This document shows positions 50,520 to 59,290 of a stretch of DNA of 64,000 nucleotides, piece after piece. The notes under the pieces were generated by a model. That model saw nothing but the letters and a program-made list of their open reading frames with translations. It was not told the DNA's origin and ran no database searches. The position numbers and the translations under genes were made by a program. Within the stretch, counting starts at the first letter, position 1; each line of letters begins with the position of its first letter. Location: assembly GCA_023459495.1 (NCBI GenBank), contig JAEWTL010000013.1:1-64000 (forward strand), in the 5' to 3' direction. Source of the DNA: Bacillota bacterium. Its GTDB lineage: Bacteria; Bacillota; Clostridia; Christensenellales; SZUA-584.

Positions 50520-52868
50520 CTATCCCTTTGCCGCCGTTATCTTCTTCAGCAGGGGAATGAGCCACCACAACTGCGCTGAAAGCAGCGCAGCCGCTCCCAA
50601 CGCAATGGGAACCGCCGCACCCGCACCGCCATTACCCCCGGAAGCCGTTCCGCTCGCCAGAACCGAGCCGCCGGACGCGGGCAGTGGCCCAAGGTTGATT
50701 TGCGTGCCATCCGTGAGATTAAAAACCAACTCGCTGTTTTCGTTGAACGCAATGGAGGCCACGCCCATGCCGTCCCTGCCATTGGTTATGGTGAAGCTCG
50801 CCTGCTCTCCATTGGTAAATGTAACGATATAGGTATCGATGTTATCGGCAGAGCCGGTTTTCACGATGCCTGAAATCCCGTTTCCCTGCATGCCGTCAAT
50901 ACCGTTTGTACCGTTAAGACCGTTATAGCCGTCCGCTCCCGCAGCGCCGGTTGCTCCTGCTGCTCCTGTTGCGCCCGTCGCGCCGGTTGCTCCCGTTCTG
51001 CCAACAAGCGATGCCAGCCATTCTCCCAATGTGCCGGTGTAGCCATTCTCCACCGCCAACTCATAAGCAGATTTGCCGTCAGCGCCCGTTGCTCCGGCAA
51101 GCGCGGCCAGCCATTCCTCCTCCGTACCGGTATAGCCTTTTTCCACCGCCAGCTCATAGGCCGATTTCCCATCAGCGCCTGTTGCGCCGGTGAGCGAAGC
51201 CAGCCATTCCTCTTCCGTGCCCGTGTAGCCCTTCTCCACCGCCAGTTCATAAGCGGATTTACCGTCCGCGCCGCCGACGGGCGTTGCGAACTTGTTGATC
51301 AGGGAGGTTACTTCCGACGTTATGGCGATTCCCGTAAAGCTGCCTGCAGCAGTTTCCACCACGGTCGAAACCGCCCCGATGGGCAGATACAGGCACAGCT
51401 TTCCGGCGTCGTCCGTAAACACGTCGTTTATTCCGTAGGCATAGGTCAGGTTGTTTGTCAGCGAGGAAATGGCCGTTGCGGCGGTTATGCCGTCAATCTG
51501 CAGGGTGGTGAGGTAAACGATGGAGCTTCCGTTGGTGGGCAGCGTGAAGTCGCCCGTAATCTGAACGGAGCCGCCGGTGATGATGGTGGAGCCATGGCTG
51601 CCCAAGGTGCCATTGGATCCGCCGCCGCCGCCGATGCCAAAACCCGCCATGCAAAAGTCCAGCTTTGCGCCTGGAATTGCCTTCACCGTTCCGCCGCGGA
51701 TGGTGACGGTGGCGCCTGCTCCGCCCACGCCGTAGCTTGTTCCGCCGCCGCCGATGCCCGCACCGCCTGCGACATTATTGTTACCAAGCGTATTTCCGCC
51801 TGTAGCCGTCACTATGCCGCCTGTGATCGTCACGGTTCCGCCACCGCCCGTTCCGTTGAGTCCGTATCCGCCGCCGCCGATGCCCGCGCCGCCATTTATT
51901 CCAGTTGCCGTCACGGTGCCGCCGTTGATGGTAACCGTGCCGCCTTTTCCTTCCGCAATAAGCCCCGAATAAAAGCCGACGATATCGCCGCGTCCGCCAC
52001 CGCCTATGCCCGAACCGCCAATGATTCCGCCCGTAGCCCTCACGATGCCGCCGTTGATCGTTACCGTGCCGCCGTCGCCGCCGTAATGGCCTCCGCCGAT
52101 ACCCGAGGATCCTTCTTTACCCGTTGCTTCGACTGTGCCGCCATTGATCGTCACCGTGCCGCCGTCGCCGCCGTAGGCTCCGCCGCCGATACCCGATCCA
52201 CTATCGCCGCCAATCGCAGTAACCATACCGCCGTTGACAGTCAGTATCCCGTTACTGCCGCCGAAGCTGCCTGAGCCTCCACCGATGCCCGCGCCGTAAG
52301 AGCCGCCGGTTGCCGTGATCGTACCGCTGTTCACGGTGACGGATCCGCTGTTGAGGCTGATGGTGTCGCTACCGATGCCCGCGCCGCCGTTGGCACCACC
52401 GGTCACGACCAGCGCACCCGTGCCTTCGATGATAAGCGCAGCGCCGGAAGGCACATGCAAGCCCGCGCAATTTGCTCCGCTTTTCAGCACATTGTCGCCC
52501 TGCAGGGTAACTTTTACCGTTGAGGATGCCTGAATCGCCAGCGCGCAAGCGCCGGACTGGCTGGATACGTTAATCTTCACGTTATCCAGCGTGATATCCA
52601 CAGGAGTGTCCTCCGTGGACGCAGGCACGTTCACAATGATACACCTGTACGTTTCCGTTCCGTTGGTCGTAATGGTGAACGGCCCGATTCCGGTTATGGT
52701 CAGCACCCCGCCAGAATACGCGTAGCCGTCCCCGCTTGTCCCGTCTGTAAGAGCTGGCAGGTCAATCTCCGTGCCTGCTGCCTGCGCCGATATCGGCAGC
52801 AGCAGAAATACTACACCCGCCGCCAAAATCCACGCGAGCATTCTTGCTTTAACCATTCTTTTCATCAT
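50520..52868 (-). CDS. Secreted membrane-anchored beta-repeat surface protein (copy A)
   Basis: 782 aa from the ATG at 52868, preceded by AGGAGAGG. A signal peptide ends near AQA. The next approx. 150 residues look like a carbohydrate-binding-type beta domain (VNVPAS, DITLDNVKI). They are followed by about ten 18-25 residue repeats of the type GGTVTINGGTVTATGG and GAGIGGG, predicted to form a beta-solenoid. Then come three 31-residue DGKSAYELAVEKGYTGT repeats, a short collagen-like Gly-Ala-Thr stretch and a C-terminal hydrophobic segment with basic tail (no LPXTG). Closely similar to the next gene upstream, in tandem. Probable adhesin or cell-envelope polysaccharide binder; exact role unknown. 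Confidence 0.88.
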   Translation of the reverse strand: MMKRMVKARMLAWILAAGVVFLLLPISAQAAGTEIDLPALTDGTSGDGYAYSGGVLTITGIGPFTITTNGTETYRCIIVNVPASTEDTPVDITLDNVKINVSSQSGACALAIQASSTVKVTLQGDNVLKSGANCAGLHVPSGAALIIEGTGALVVTGGANGGAGIGSDTISLNSGSVTVNSGTITATGGSYGAGIGGGSGSFGGSNGILTVNGGMVTAIGGDSGSGIGGGAYGGDGGTVTINGGTVEATGKEGSSGIGGGHYGGDGGTVTINGGIVRATGGIIGGSGIGGGGRGDIVGFYSGLIAEGKGGTVTINGGTVTATGINGGAGIGGGGYGLNGTGGGGTVTITGGIVTATGGNTLGNNNVAGGAGIGGGGTSYGVGGAGATVTIRGGTVKAIPGAKLDFCMAGFGIGGGGGSNGTLGSHGSTIITGGSVQITGDFTLPTNGSSIVYLTTLQIDGITAATAISSLTNNLTYAYGINDVFTDDAGKLCLYLPIGAVSTVVETAAGSFTGIAITSEVTSLINKFATPVGGADGKSAYELAVEKGYTGTEEEWLASLTGATGADGKSAYELAVEKGYTGTEEEWLAALAGATGADGKSAYELAVENGYTGTLGEWLASLVGRTGATGATGATGAAGATGAAGADGYNGLNGTNGIDGMQGNGISGIVKTGSADNIDTYIVTFTNGEQASFTITNGRDGMGVASIAFNENSELVFNLTDGTQINLGPLPASGGSVLASGTASGGNGGAGAAVPIALGAAALLSAQLWWLIPLLKKITAAKG
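50988..51266 (-). repeat. Three 93-bp tandem repeats (31 aa, DGKSAYELAV type) in copy A
   Basis: Units start at 51266, 51173 and 51080 on the minus strand, exactly 93 bases apart. Each encodes DGKSAYELAV followed by a GYTGT...EWLA segment. This 31-residue helical repeat is found in many Bacillota surface proteins as a spacer before collagen-like repeats. Confidence 0.9.
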
Positions 52869-52949
52869 TGCCGTTCCTCTCCTTATCAGCCCGCTTAAAA
52901 GCACAAGCATCTCCTACGTAATCATGAGGTTCTAAGACGTTCTTTTTCC

Positions 52950-55310
52950 TTATTCCGCGTAACTGGCAGTGGAACGCCTCTTTTTAATAAGCATCGGAAT
53001 GACCCATCCCAGATGGGATAGCAGCGCTGTAATCGCAATTCCCAGCACGATAAACGAGGTGGCTGTATCCTTGGACCCGGCTGCAGTCAGTGCGTCTATC
53101 CGCCCGATATTCAGCATGGTTCCATCCGTCAGGGTAAGCACAAGCTCACCGCTTTCGTTTACAGCACCGCTTGCAAGCCCCACGCCGTCCCTGCCATTGG
53201 TTATGGTGAAGCTCGCCTGTTCTCCATTGGTAAAAGTAACGGTATAGGTATCGATGTTATCGGCAGAACCGGTTTTCACGATGCCTGAAATACCGTTTCC
53301 CTGCATGCCGTCAATGCCGTTTGTACCGTTAAGACCGTTATGACCGCTATAGCCGTCCGCTCCCGCAGCGCCGGTTGCTCCCGTTGCTCCTGTTGCTCCT
53401 GTTGCGCCGGTTGCTCCCGTTCTGCCGACAAGCGATGCCAGCCATTCTCCCAATGTGCCGGTGTAGCCCTTCTCCACCGCCAGATCATAAGCGGATTTGC
53501 CGTCTGCGCCGGTTGCTCCGGCAAGTGCGGCCAGCCATTCCTCCTCCGTACCGGTGTAGCCATTTTCCACCGCCAGCTCATAGGCGGATTTTCCGTCCGC
53601 GCCTGTTGCGCCGGTGAGCGAAGCCAGCCATTCCTCTTCCGTGCCCGTGTAGCCCTTCTCCACCGCCAGTTCATAAGCGGATTTACCGTCCGTGCCGCCG
53701 ACGGGTGTTGCAAAGGTGGTGAGCAGGGAGGGTGTTTCCGACGATACGGCGATTCCGGTAAAGCTGCCCGCAGCGGTTTCCACCACGGTCGTAACCGCCC
53801 CGCTGGGCAGATACAGGTACAGCTTTCCGGCGTCGTCCGTAAACACGTCGTTTATTCCATAAGCATAGGTCAGGTTGTTTGTCAGCGAGGCAATCGCCGT
53901 TGCGGCGGTCACGCCGTCAATTTTCAGGGTGGTGAGATAAACGTTTGAGCCGCCGTTTGCGCTTCCGTTGGTAGGCTGCGTGAAGCCGCCTGAAATTTGT
54001 ACGGAGCCGCCGATGATGACGGTGGAAACATGGCTGCCCAGGATGCCGTTGGCACCGCCGCCGCCGCCGATACCTAAACCCGCCATGCTGCCGTCCGACG
54101 TGCCGCCGGGAATTGCCTTCACCATGCCGCCGCGAATGGTTACCGTGGCGCCCGCTCCGCCTACGCCGTCTGCCGTTCCGCCGCCGCCGATGCCCGCCCC
54201 TCCCGCGACACTAATAGCAACAGTAGTATATTCATCCTCATAAAGTAGCGTATCTCCGCCTGTAGCCGTCACAATGCCGCCTGTAATCGTGACGGTTCCG
54301 CCCCCGCCCGTTCCATTCCATCCGCATCCGCCGCCGCCGATACCCGCGCCGCCTTCTGTTCCGGTTGCCGTTACAATACCGCCGTTGATGGTAACCGTCC
54401 CGCCTTCTCCTTTCGCAACAAATCCTGCATTCATGCCGGTGAAGTAGCCCATTCCGCCGCCGCCGATGCCCGCACCGCCATGGATTCCGCCTGTAGCCCT
54501 TACGGTGCCGCCGTTGATCGTCACTGTGGCGCCGTCGCCGCCGAAAAAGCCGCCGCCTATGCCCGCGGATCCGTCATCGCCCGTTGCTTCGACTATGCCG
54601 CCATTGATAATAACCGTGCCGCCGTCGCCGCCGAAGGCAGCGCCACCGATGCCCGCGCCTTGCGAGCCGCCAACTGCAGTAACCGTACCGCCGTTTACAG
54701 TAAGCGTCCCGTTATTACCGCCCATGCCCTGTTCGCCGCCGCCGATGCCGGGGCCGCGCGATCCGCCGGTCGCCGTGATCGTACCGCTGTTCACGGTGAC
54801 GGTTCCACCGAACGGGTTGGAATAGTCGCCGCCGATACCCGCGCCGTACAGGCCGCCGGTCACGTCCAGCGCACCCGTTCCTTCGATGATGAGCGCAGCG
54901 CCGGAAGGCACAAGCAAGCCTGCGCAATTTTCTCCGCTTTTCAGCACGTTGTTGCCCTGCAGGGTAACTTTTACCGTAGAGGGTGCCTGAATCGCCAGCG
55001 CGCAAATGCCGCCCAGGCCGGATACGTTGATGTTCACGTTATCCAGCGTGATATCCACAGGAGTGTCCGCCGTGGACGCAGGCACGTTCACCATGATACA
55101 CCTGTCCGTTTGGGTTCCATTGGTCGTAATGGTAAACGGCCCGATTCCGGTTATGGTCAGCACCCCGCTCGAATATGCGTAGCCGTCCCCGCTTGTCCCG
55201 TCGGTGAGGGTCGTCAGGTCAATCTCCGTGCCTGCTGCCTGCGCCGATATCGGCAGCAAAATAAGAACCAGTGCGGCTGCCAGAAAAATCGGCATCATTC
55301 TTTTCTTCAT
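52950..55310 (-). CDS. Secreted membrane-anchored beta-repeat surface protein (copy B)
   Basis: 786 aa from the ATG at 55310 with AGGAGG upstream. It has the same plan as copy A: signal peptide ending AQA, beta domain, glycine-rich solenoid repeats (GGTVTINGGTVRATGG, GAGIGGGG), three DGKSAYELAV units, Gly-Ala-Thr stretch and a C-terminal hydrophobic anchor followed by KKRR. Most of the coding sequence is nearly identical to copy A at the DNA level; the tails differ. It is a recent tandem duplication with divergence mainly in the solenoid lengths and C-termini. Confidence 0.88.
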   Translation of the reverse strand: MKKRMMPIFLAAALVLILLPISAQAAGTEIDLTTLTDGTSGDGYAYSSGVLTITGIGPFTITTNGTQTDRCIMVNVPASTADTPVDITLDNVNINVSGLGGICALAIQAPSTVKVTLQGNNVLKSGENCAGLLVPSGAALIIEGTGALDVTGGLYGAGIGGDYSNPFGGTVTVNSGTITATGGSRGPGIGGGEQGMGGNNGTLTVNGGTVTAVGGSQGAGIGGAAFGGDGGTVIINGGIVEATGDDGSAGIGGGFFGGDGATVTINGGTVRATGGIHGGAGIGGGGMGYFTGMNAGFVAKGEGGTVTINGGIVTATGTEGGAGIGGGGCGWNGTGGGGTVTITGGIVTATGGDTLLYEDEYTTVAISVAGGAGIGGGGTADGVGGAGATVTIRGGMVKAIPGGTSDGSMAGLGIGGGGGANGILGSHVSTVIIGGSVQISGGFTQPTNGSANGGSNVYLTTLKIDGVTAATAIASLTNNLTYAYGINDVFTDDAGKLYLYLPSGAVTTVVETAAGSFTGIAVSSETPSLLTTFATPVGGTDGKSAYELAVEKGYTGTEEEWLASLTGATGADGKSAYELAVENGYTGTEEEWLAALAGATGADGKSAYDLAVEKGYTGTLGEWLASLVGRTGATGATGATGATGATGAAGADGYSGHNGLNGTNGIDGMQGNGISGIVKTGSADNIDTYTVTFTNGEQASFTITNGRDGVGLASGAVNESGELVLTLTDGTMLNIGRIDALTAAGSKDTATSFIVLGIAITALLSHLGWVIPMLIKKRRSTASYAE
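53412..53690 (-). repeat. Three 93-bp tandem repeats (31 aa) in copy B
   Basis: Units start at 53690, 53597 and 53504 on the minus strand, again 93 bases apart. They are nearly identical to those in copy A, including a variant third unit ending in GTLGEWLASL. Confidence 0.9.
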
Positions 55311-55430
55311 ATATTCCTCCTGCGATTCTTTCAAATATGACCTTGCGTGGGTTGGCATCCTGTATACCGCGATTCTTTTCAATGAACGGTCTGACCGCTG
55401 TTAATCCAGTATCATTGTAATGGATGCAAG

Positions 55431-55480
55431 AATAAAAAAAGCGCCGATTGCATGATCGACGCGTGAAATGACATGATCCG
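55431..55480 (-). terminator. Duplicated terminator (copy 1), after the 1210-aa surface gene
   Basis: A 50-base block identical to 59228-59277 except at two positions. Within it (55441-55463) the minus strand folds into a GCG-CGAT/ATCG-CGC hairpin with loop TGCATG, followed by TTTTTTT. It lies 52 bases past the stop of the 1210-aa gene. Confidence 0.8.
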
Positions 55481-55531
55481 TATGTTTAGGCGTTTATCCT
55501 GCAGAAATTTCAGGTTGAAACGCGGCTTTTG

Positions 55532-58500
55532 TCAAAGTATACGCTTTCTTCTGATGAGGATCACTGCGGCTGCTGTGCCTCCCGCCGCTGCCAGCAGGCC
55601 GCCCAAAATCCACAGCAGCACAGCAAGCAGGCCGCTGTTCGTATGCCGGACGTCCCCTGTTTCCGCTTGCAGGGTATAGGCGCCAAGCGGCGTGCCTTCC
55701 GAATCGAGTATCGTGAGTTGTACGGCGTCCGCGTCATCATCCCCGCTGATTTGAAACGTGAGCTTTCCGTTTTCATCCGGCTTCACCACAGTGCCGTTCG
55801 GCAGCCTGATGGCGGCAGCACCCTCAGGCAGCTCAGCAATATCGATCGTCACGATCAGCATGCCCGTCTGCGAATCCCGCTCCACGCTTTCCGGCGCAAT
55901 GGTAACCGCCGAAGCCGTTTCTGTTGGCGAAGGGAATGGCGTTGCGGAGGGTTGGGTGGTCGGCGTGACTGCAGGCGAAGGCGTCGAAGTTGGTGTCGGA
56001 GTCGCCGTGGCTGTCGGTTTGGGTGTCGGAGTCGCCGTGGCTGTCGGCTTAGGTGTCGGAGTCGCCGTAGCTGTCGGCTCCGGTGTTGGTTCCGGTGTTT
56101 CCGTCACTGTAATCAGGACAAGGATATCAGCCGAATTCTGGGAATCGCTGACGGTAACCTGAATCGACGTTTGACCTTCCGCGATACCCGTCACCGTAAT
56201 CGTCCCATCAGAAAGTGCTGCAGCCGCCACTGCGGTATCCGGCCCTATGCTCAGCGCGGTAATCGTCAGCGTATCGCCGTCTGGGTCCAGCGCGATGGTA
56301 TCTGCCGTAAGACGAAGGTCTTCTCCCACCGCCACTGTCTGCCCTGTAGTCGATCTTGCGACGGGCGGGTTGTTGTGCGGCGGCGCAAGCGAAAGATGGA
56401 CGGTATATTGCTGCTCGACGCCGCCTGATGCATGCACCGTCACAATCGCGTCCCCCGGAAGTGCCGATGCCTGTGCGATATCCAGCGTATCCTCCGGGTT
56501 GGACGGCACAGCAGCTACGGTCGCAGCGGCGCTGCCCGGCTGCGTACCGGCGGGCAACGTTACGCTGTAGGAATAAGTACCGGGCAAGAATCCGCTCACC
56601 GGCGTGCCTCCCACAGTCAGGGTGCTCAGCGTCACGCTGGCCTTTTTATAAACGTTCACCGTCATGGGCAGACCGGAAAAGTAATAGCCGTCCGGTGCTA
56701 ATATGGATACCGACACTTCCCCCTGCTTGACAACCGAAGCCAGCGCGATTGTCCAGCTCGAGCCGGAACCGGATAACGCTCCTTTGACTACTTGTCCTGT
56801 ACCGTTTGTAATGACGATATCATTTGCCGTCAGCCCAATGACTGGCATATTGAACGTCAGGTCAATCTTCGTTGAATCCGAGGTATCCTCTGATCCGTTC
56901 GCCGTTGCCGACAGACATGCGAAGGACACGTCGGGGATCTCCTCAAATGTAGCGATCACGGTGACGTTAGCCGCGGGCATGACGAAGCTGTTGCCAAAAA
57001 TCGAGTGGTTAGTCCCGTCGTTATAGGCGAGCGACTGCAGCTGCCAACCCGTATAGGGCGTGATGGTCAGCTTGACTGTATCTCCCTTAAGTGCTGTCGT
57101 CACATCGGCGGTGATACTGCCGCCCATCGACGCCGCCTCAACGGTAACATTGTAGGTTGTCGCGTTGGTGACGCTGCTGAATATCGTCAGCCCTGACGAT
57201 ACGACAAATCTGGTGTCAATATTCGGCGATGTTCCGTACTGCTGCACGGTATCGCCCGCCTTCACCCTGTAGGTGCCGGGCGCTACCGTAAAGGCAATGG
57301 ATTGATATTTGGCTGTTGGTGCCAGCTCCGCTGCCAGCGACATATCGCTTGCAGCGTAAAGCTGCGTCGCCGTATTGGCGTTCTTCTGGGCCGAATAGTT
57401 AGCCATCAGCACGTTGGCGGTGCTCTGCGCGTCAAGCGCGTTGCCGGCTGCGAAGATCGCGGGCCGGGTCGTGCTGCTGGCTACGGCTTTAACACTGGCG
57501 GCAGCGAGAATCTTGACCGTAGCTGCCGTGCCGCCCGTACCAGCGCCGCCGCCAATACCGGAGCCGCTGGTTCCGCCCGTGGCGACGATCGTCCCCGCCT
57601 CCAGCGTGATGGTGCCGCCTGCGCCCTTGCTGCCGCCGCCGATGCCAGAGCCGCTGCTGCCTCCCGTTGCCGTGACGGTCCCTCCTTTAATCGTGACAGA
57701 ATCACAATCGGCAGTGTCGCCGCCGCCAATGCCCGCGCCGCTGCTGCCGCCCGTTGCAATGACCGTGCCGCCGTTGATCACAATGGTGCCGCTCGTGCTG
57801 CTGTCGCCGCCGCCGATGCCCGCGCCGTAACTGCCGCCTTTGGCGGTCACCGTGCCGCCGTTGATCGTGATCACGCCGCCGCTCAAATCTACATCGGTAT
57901 AATAGTTGTCGCCGCTGCCAATGCCCGCGCCGCTTTTACCGCCTGTTGCCGTGACGGTACCGTCCTCGATGGTGATCGTCCCGCCCGTGCCATAGCGGCC
58001 GCCGCCGATGCCTGCGCCGTTGAAGCCATCGCTGTTTGTACCGCCCTTGGCCTTTACCGTACCGCCGTCGATCAGTATGGTTTCGCCGGAGCCGCCCTCA
58101 CCGCCTCCGATACCCGATGCACATTCGCCTCCGTTCGCGGTGACGTTGCTGTCTTCGATGGTGATGCTGCCGCTGTTACCATAGTAGCCACCACCGATGG
58201 CCGCCCCGCCCTCGCCGCCGGTCGCGACTATCTTGCAGTTGCTGATATTGATTGTCCCGCCCGATATATACCCGCCGCCGCCGATACCCGCGCCATAATA
58301 TTTGCTGCTTGCTGTGATATCCCCGCCGGTGATCGTGATCGGCACGGAAGCGCCACGATTGCCACTGCCGATGCCCGCACCGCCGTCGCCGATGGCCGTG
58401 ATGGTACCGCCGCTGATAGTGATGCTCTCCGTGGTGCCGGAGTAGGCGCCACCGATTCCTGCGCCACTCATGCAGCCGGTCGCGTGCACCGTGCCGCCTT

Positions 58501-59164
58501 CGATTAAGATCGTGCCGCCGTTGCCATAATTGCCTGTACCGATGCCCGCACCGCCGCTGTACCCGTCCCCGGCTGTTACGTTGCCGCCCTTGATGGTGAT
58601 GATTCCGCCTGCGCCGTTTTCGCCTCCGCCGATGCTCGCGCCTTCGCTGCCGCCCATCGCCGTCAGCGTGCCGCTTTCGATGGTGATGCTGCCGCAGTCG
58701 CTGTACATGCTGCTGCCCAGCCCTGCTGCATAGGCGCCGCCCTGCACGTTCAGCGAGCCCGTTCCCGTTATCGTGAGCGCATCGCCGTCCTCCACTCGAA
58801 CGCCCGGCTCGCCGTAGCCGCTTTGCAGCGTGCTTGCACCCGCCAGCGTCAGCGTGTTGCCTGCGCCGCTAAACAAGAGCGCGCAAAGCATGAAGGCGCT
58901 GTTTTCTATTTTTACTCCGTCGAGCGTCAGGTTTACACCGCTCATAAAGCAGTTCAATTTCATATCCGTAAAGGTCGCCCCTGTCGTATTCGTGATAGTG
59001 ACGGCCTCTGTTGTGTATATGGTGATTTCGCTGCCGTTCCCGTAGTCGCCCAGGTCGTATGTACCGCCAGAACGTATCGTTGCGTCCGCCGCCAACGAAA
59101 CATCAGGGCTGAGTGACAGGACCAGCAGTATTGCAATCATCAGTGACAAGATTCTTTTTTTCAC
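55532..59164 (-). CDS. Large secreted beta-solenoid surface protein
   Basis: 1210 aa. The GTG at 59164 is chosen because GGAGG lies 6 bases before it; a GTG two codons earlier abuts the GGAGG and cannot use it. Signal peptide to about residue 26. About 20 solenoid repeats (GGTVTATGGSSGAGIGGG type) fill roughly 130-560. They are followed by an InlB-type beta-grasp repeat (YNVTVEAASMGGSI to VIATFEEIP), a cadherin-like beta-sandwich, an Ig-like domain, a Pro/Thr-rich wall-spanning stretch (PKPTATATPT repeats) and a final transmembrane helix with RRKR tail. Likely an adhesin or exopolysaccharide-binding surface fibre. It sits between the two-component genes and the two shorter paralogues. Confidence 0.88.
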   Translation of the reverse strand: MKKRILSLMIAILLVLSLSPDVSLAADATIRSGGTYDLGDYGNGSEITIYTTEAVTITNTTGATFTDMKLNCFMSGVNLTLDGVKIENSAFMLCALLFSGAGNTLTLAGASTLQSGYGEPGVRVEDGDALTITGTGSLNVQGGAYAAGLGSSMYSDCGSITIESGTLTAMGGSEGASIGGGENGAGGIITIKGGNVTAGDGYSGGAGIGTGNYGNGGTILIEGGTVHATGCMSGAGIGGAYSGTTESITISGGTITAIGDGGAGIGSGNRGASVPITITGGDITASSKYYGAGIGGGGYISGGTINISNCKIVATGGEGGAAIGGGYYGNSGSITIEDSNVTANGGECASGIGGGEGGSGETILIDGGTVKAKGGTNSDGFNGAGIGGGRYGTGGTITIEDGTVTATGGKSGAGIGSGDNYYTDVDLSGGVITINGGTVTAKGGSYGAGIGGGDSSTSGTIVINGGTVIATGGSSGAGIGGGDTADCDSVTIKGGTVTATGGSSGSGIGGGSKGAGGTITLEAGTIVATGGTSGSGIGGGAGTGGTAATVKILAAASVKAVASSTTRPAIFAAGNALDAQSTANVLMANYSAQKNANTATQLYAASDMSLAAELAPTAKYQSIAFTVAPGTYRVKAGDTVQQYGTSPNIDTRFVVSSGLTIFSSVTNATTYNVTVEAASMGGSITADVTTALKGDTVKLTITPYTGWQLQSLAYNDGTNHSIFGNSFVMPAANVTVIATFEEIPDVSFACLSATANGSEDTSDSTKIDLTFNMPVIGLTANDIVITNGTGQVVKGALSGSGSSWTIALASVVKQGEVSVSILAPDGYYFSGLPMTVNVYKKASVTLSTLTVGGTPVSGFLPGTYSYSVTLPAGTQPGSAAATVAAVPSNPEDTLDIAQASALPGDAIVTVHASGGVEQQYTVHLSLAPPHNNPPVARSTTGQTVAVGEDLRLTADTIALDPDGDTLTITALSIGPDTAVAAAALSDGTITVTGIAEGQTSIQVTVSDSQNSADILVLITVTETPEPTPEPTATATPTPKPTATATPTPKPTATATPTPTSTPSPAVTPTTQPSATPFPSPTETASAVTIAPESVERDSQTGMLIVTIDIAELPEGAAAIRLPNGTVVKPDENGKLTFQISGDDDADAVQLTILDSEGTPLGAYTLQAETGDVRHTNSGLLAVLLWILGGLLAAAGGTAAAVILIRRKRIL
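55992..56081 (-). repeat. 30-bp tandem repeats (PKPTATATPT) in the large surface gene
   Basis: Three 30-base units start at 55992, 56022 and 56052, nearly identical, encoding a 10-residue Pro/Thr linker. Such linkers carry surface domains across the cell wall and are prone to copy-number change. Confidence 0.85.
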
Positions 59165-59227
59165 GGACACCCTCCATCACAGCTGTAATGATAATCGGTT
59201 GTATAGGATCATATTAACGGTTTCTTT

Positions 59228-59277
59228 AATAAAAAAAGCGCCGATTGCATAATCGACGCGTGAAACGACATGATCCG
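59228..59277 (-). terminator. Duplicated terminator (copy 2), after the histidine kinase gene
   Basis: The same 50-base block as 55431-55480, with 48 of 50 bases matching. The hairpin plus TTTTTTT on the minus strand lies 14-60 bases past the kinase stop, separating it from the large surface gene. Confidence 0.8.
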
Positions 59278-59290
59278 CAGTATAATTACA

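Noticed and set aside
51594..58800. Regularly spaced GC-rich repeats that could be mistaken for CRISPR or satellite DNA
   Set aside because: All lie in frame in the surface-protein genes and encode the GGTVTATGG solenoid pattern; spacing and sequence vary with the protein repeats.
55431..59277. The 50-bp direct repeats as ends of a mobile element
   Set aside because: They contain terminators in the right place for both upstream genes, and no transposase, integrase or inverted ends lie between them.
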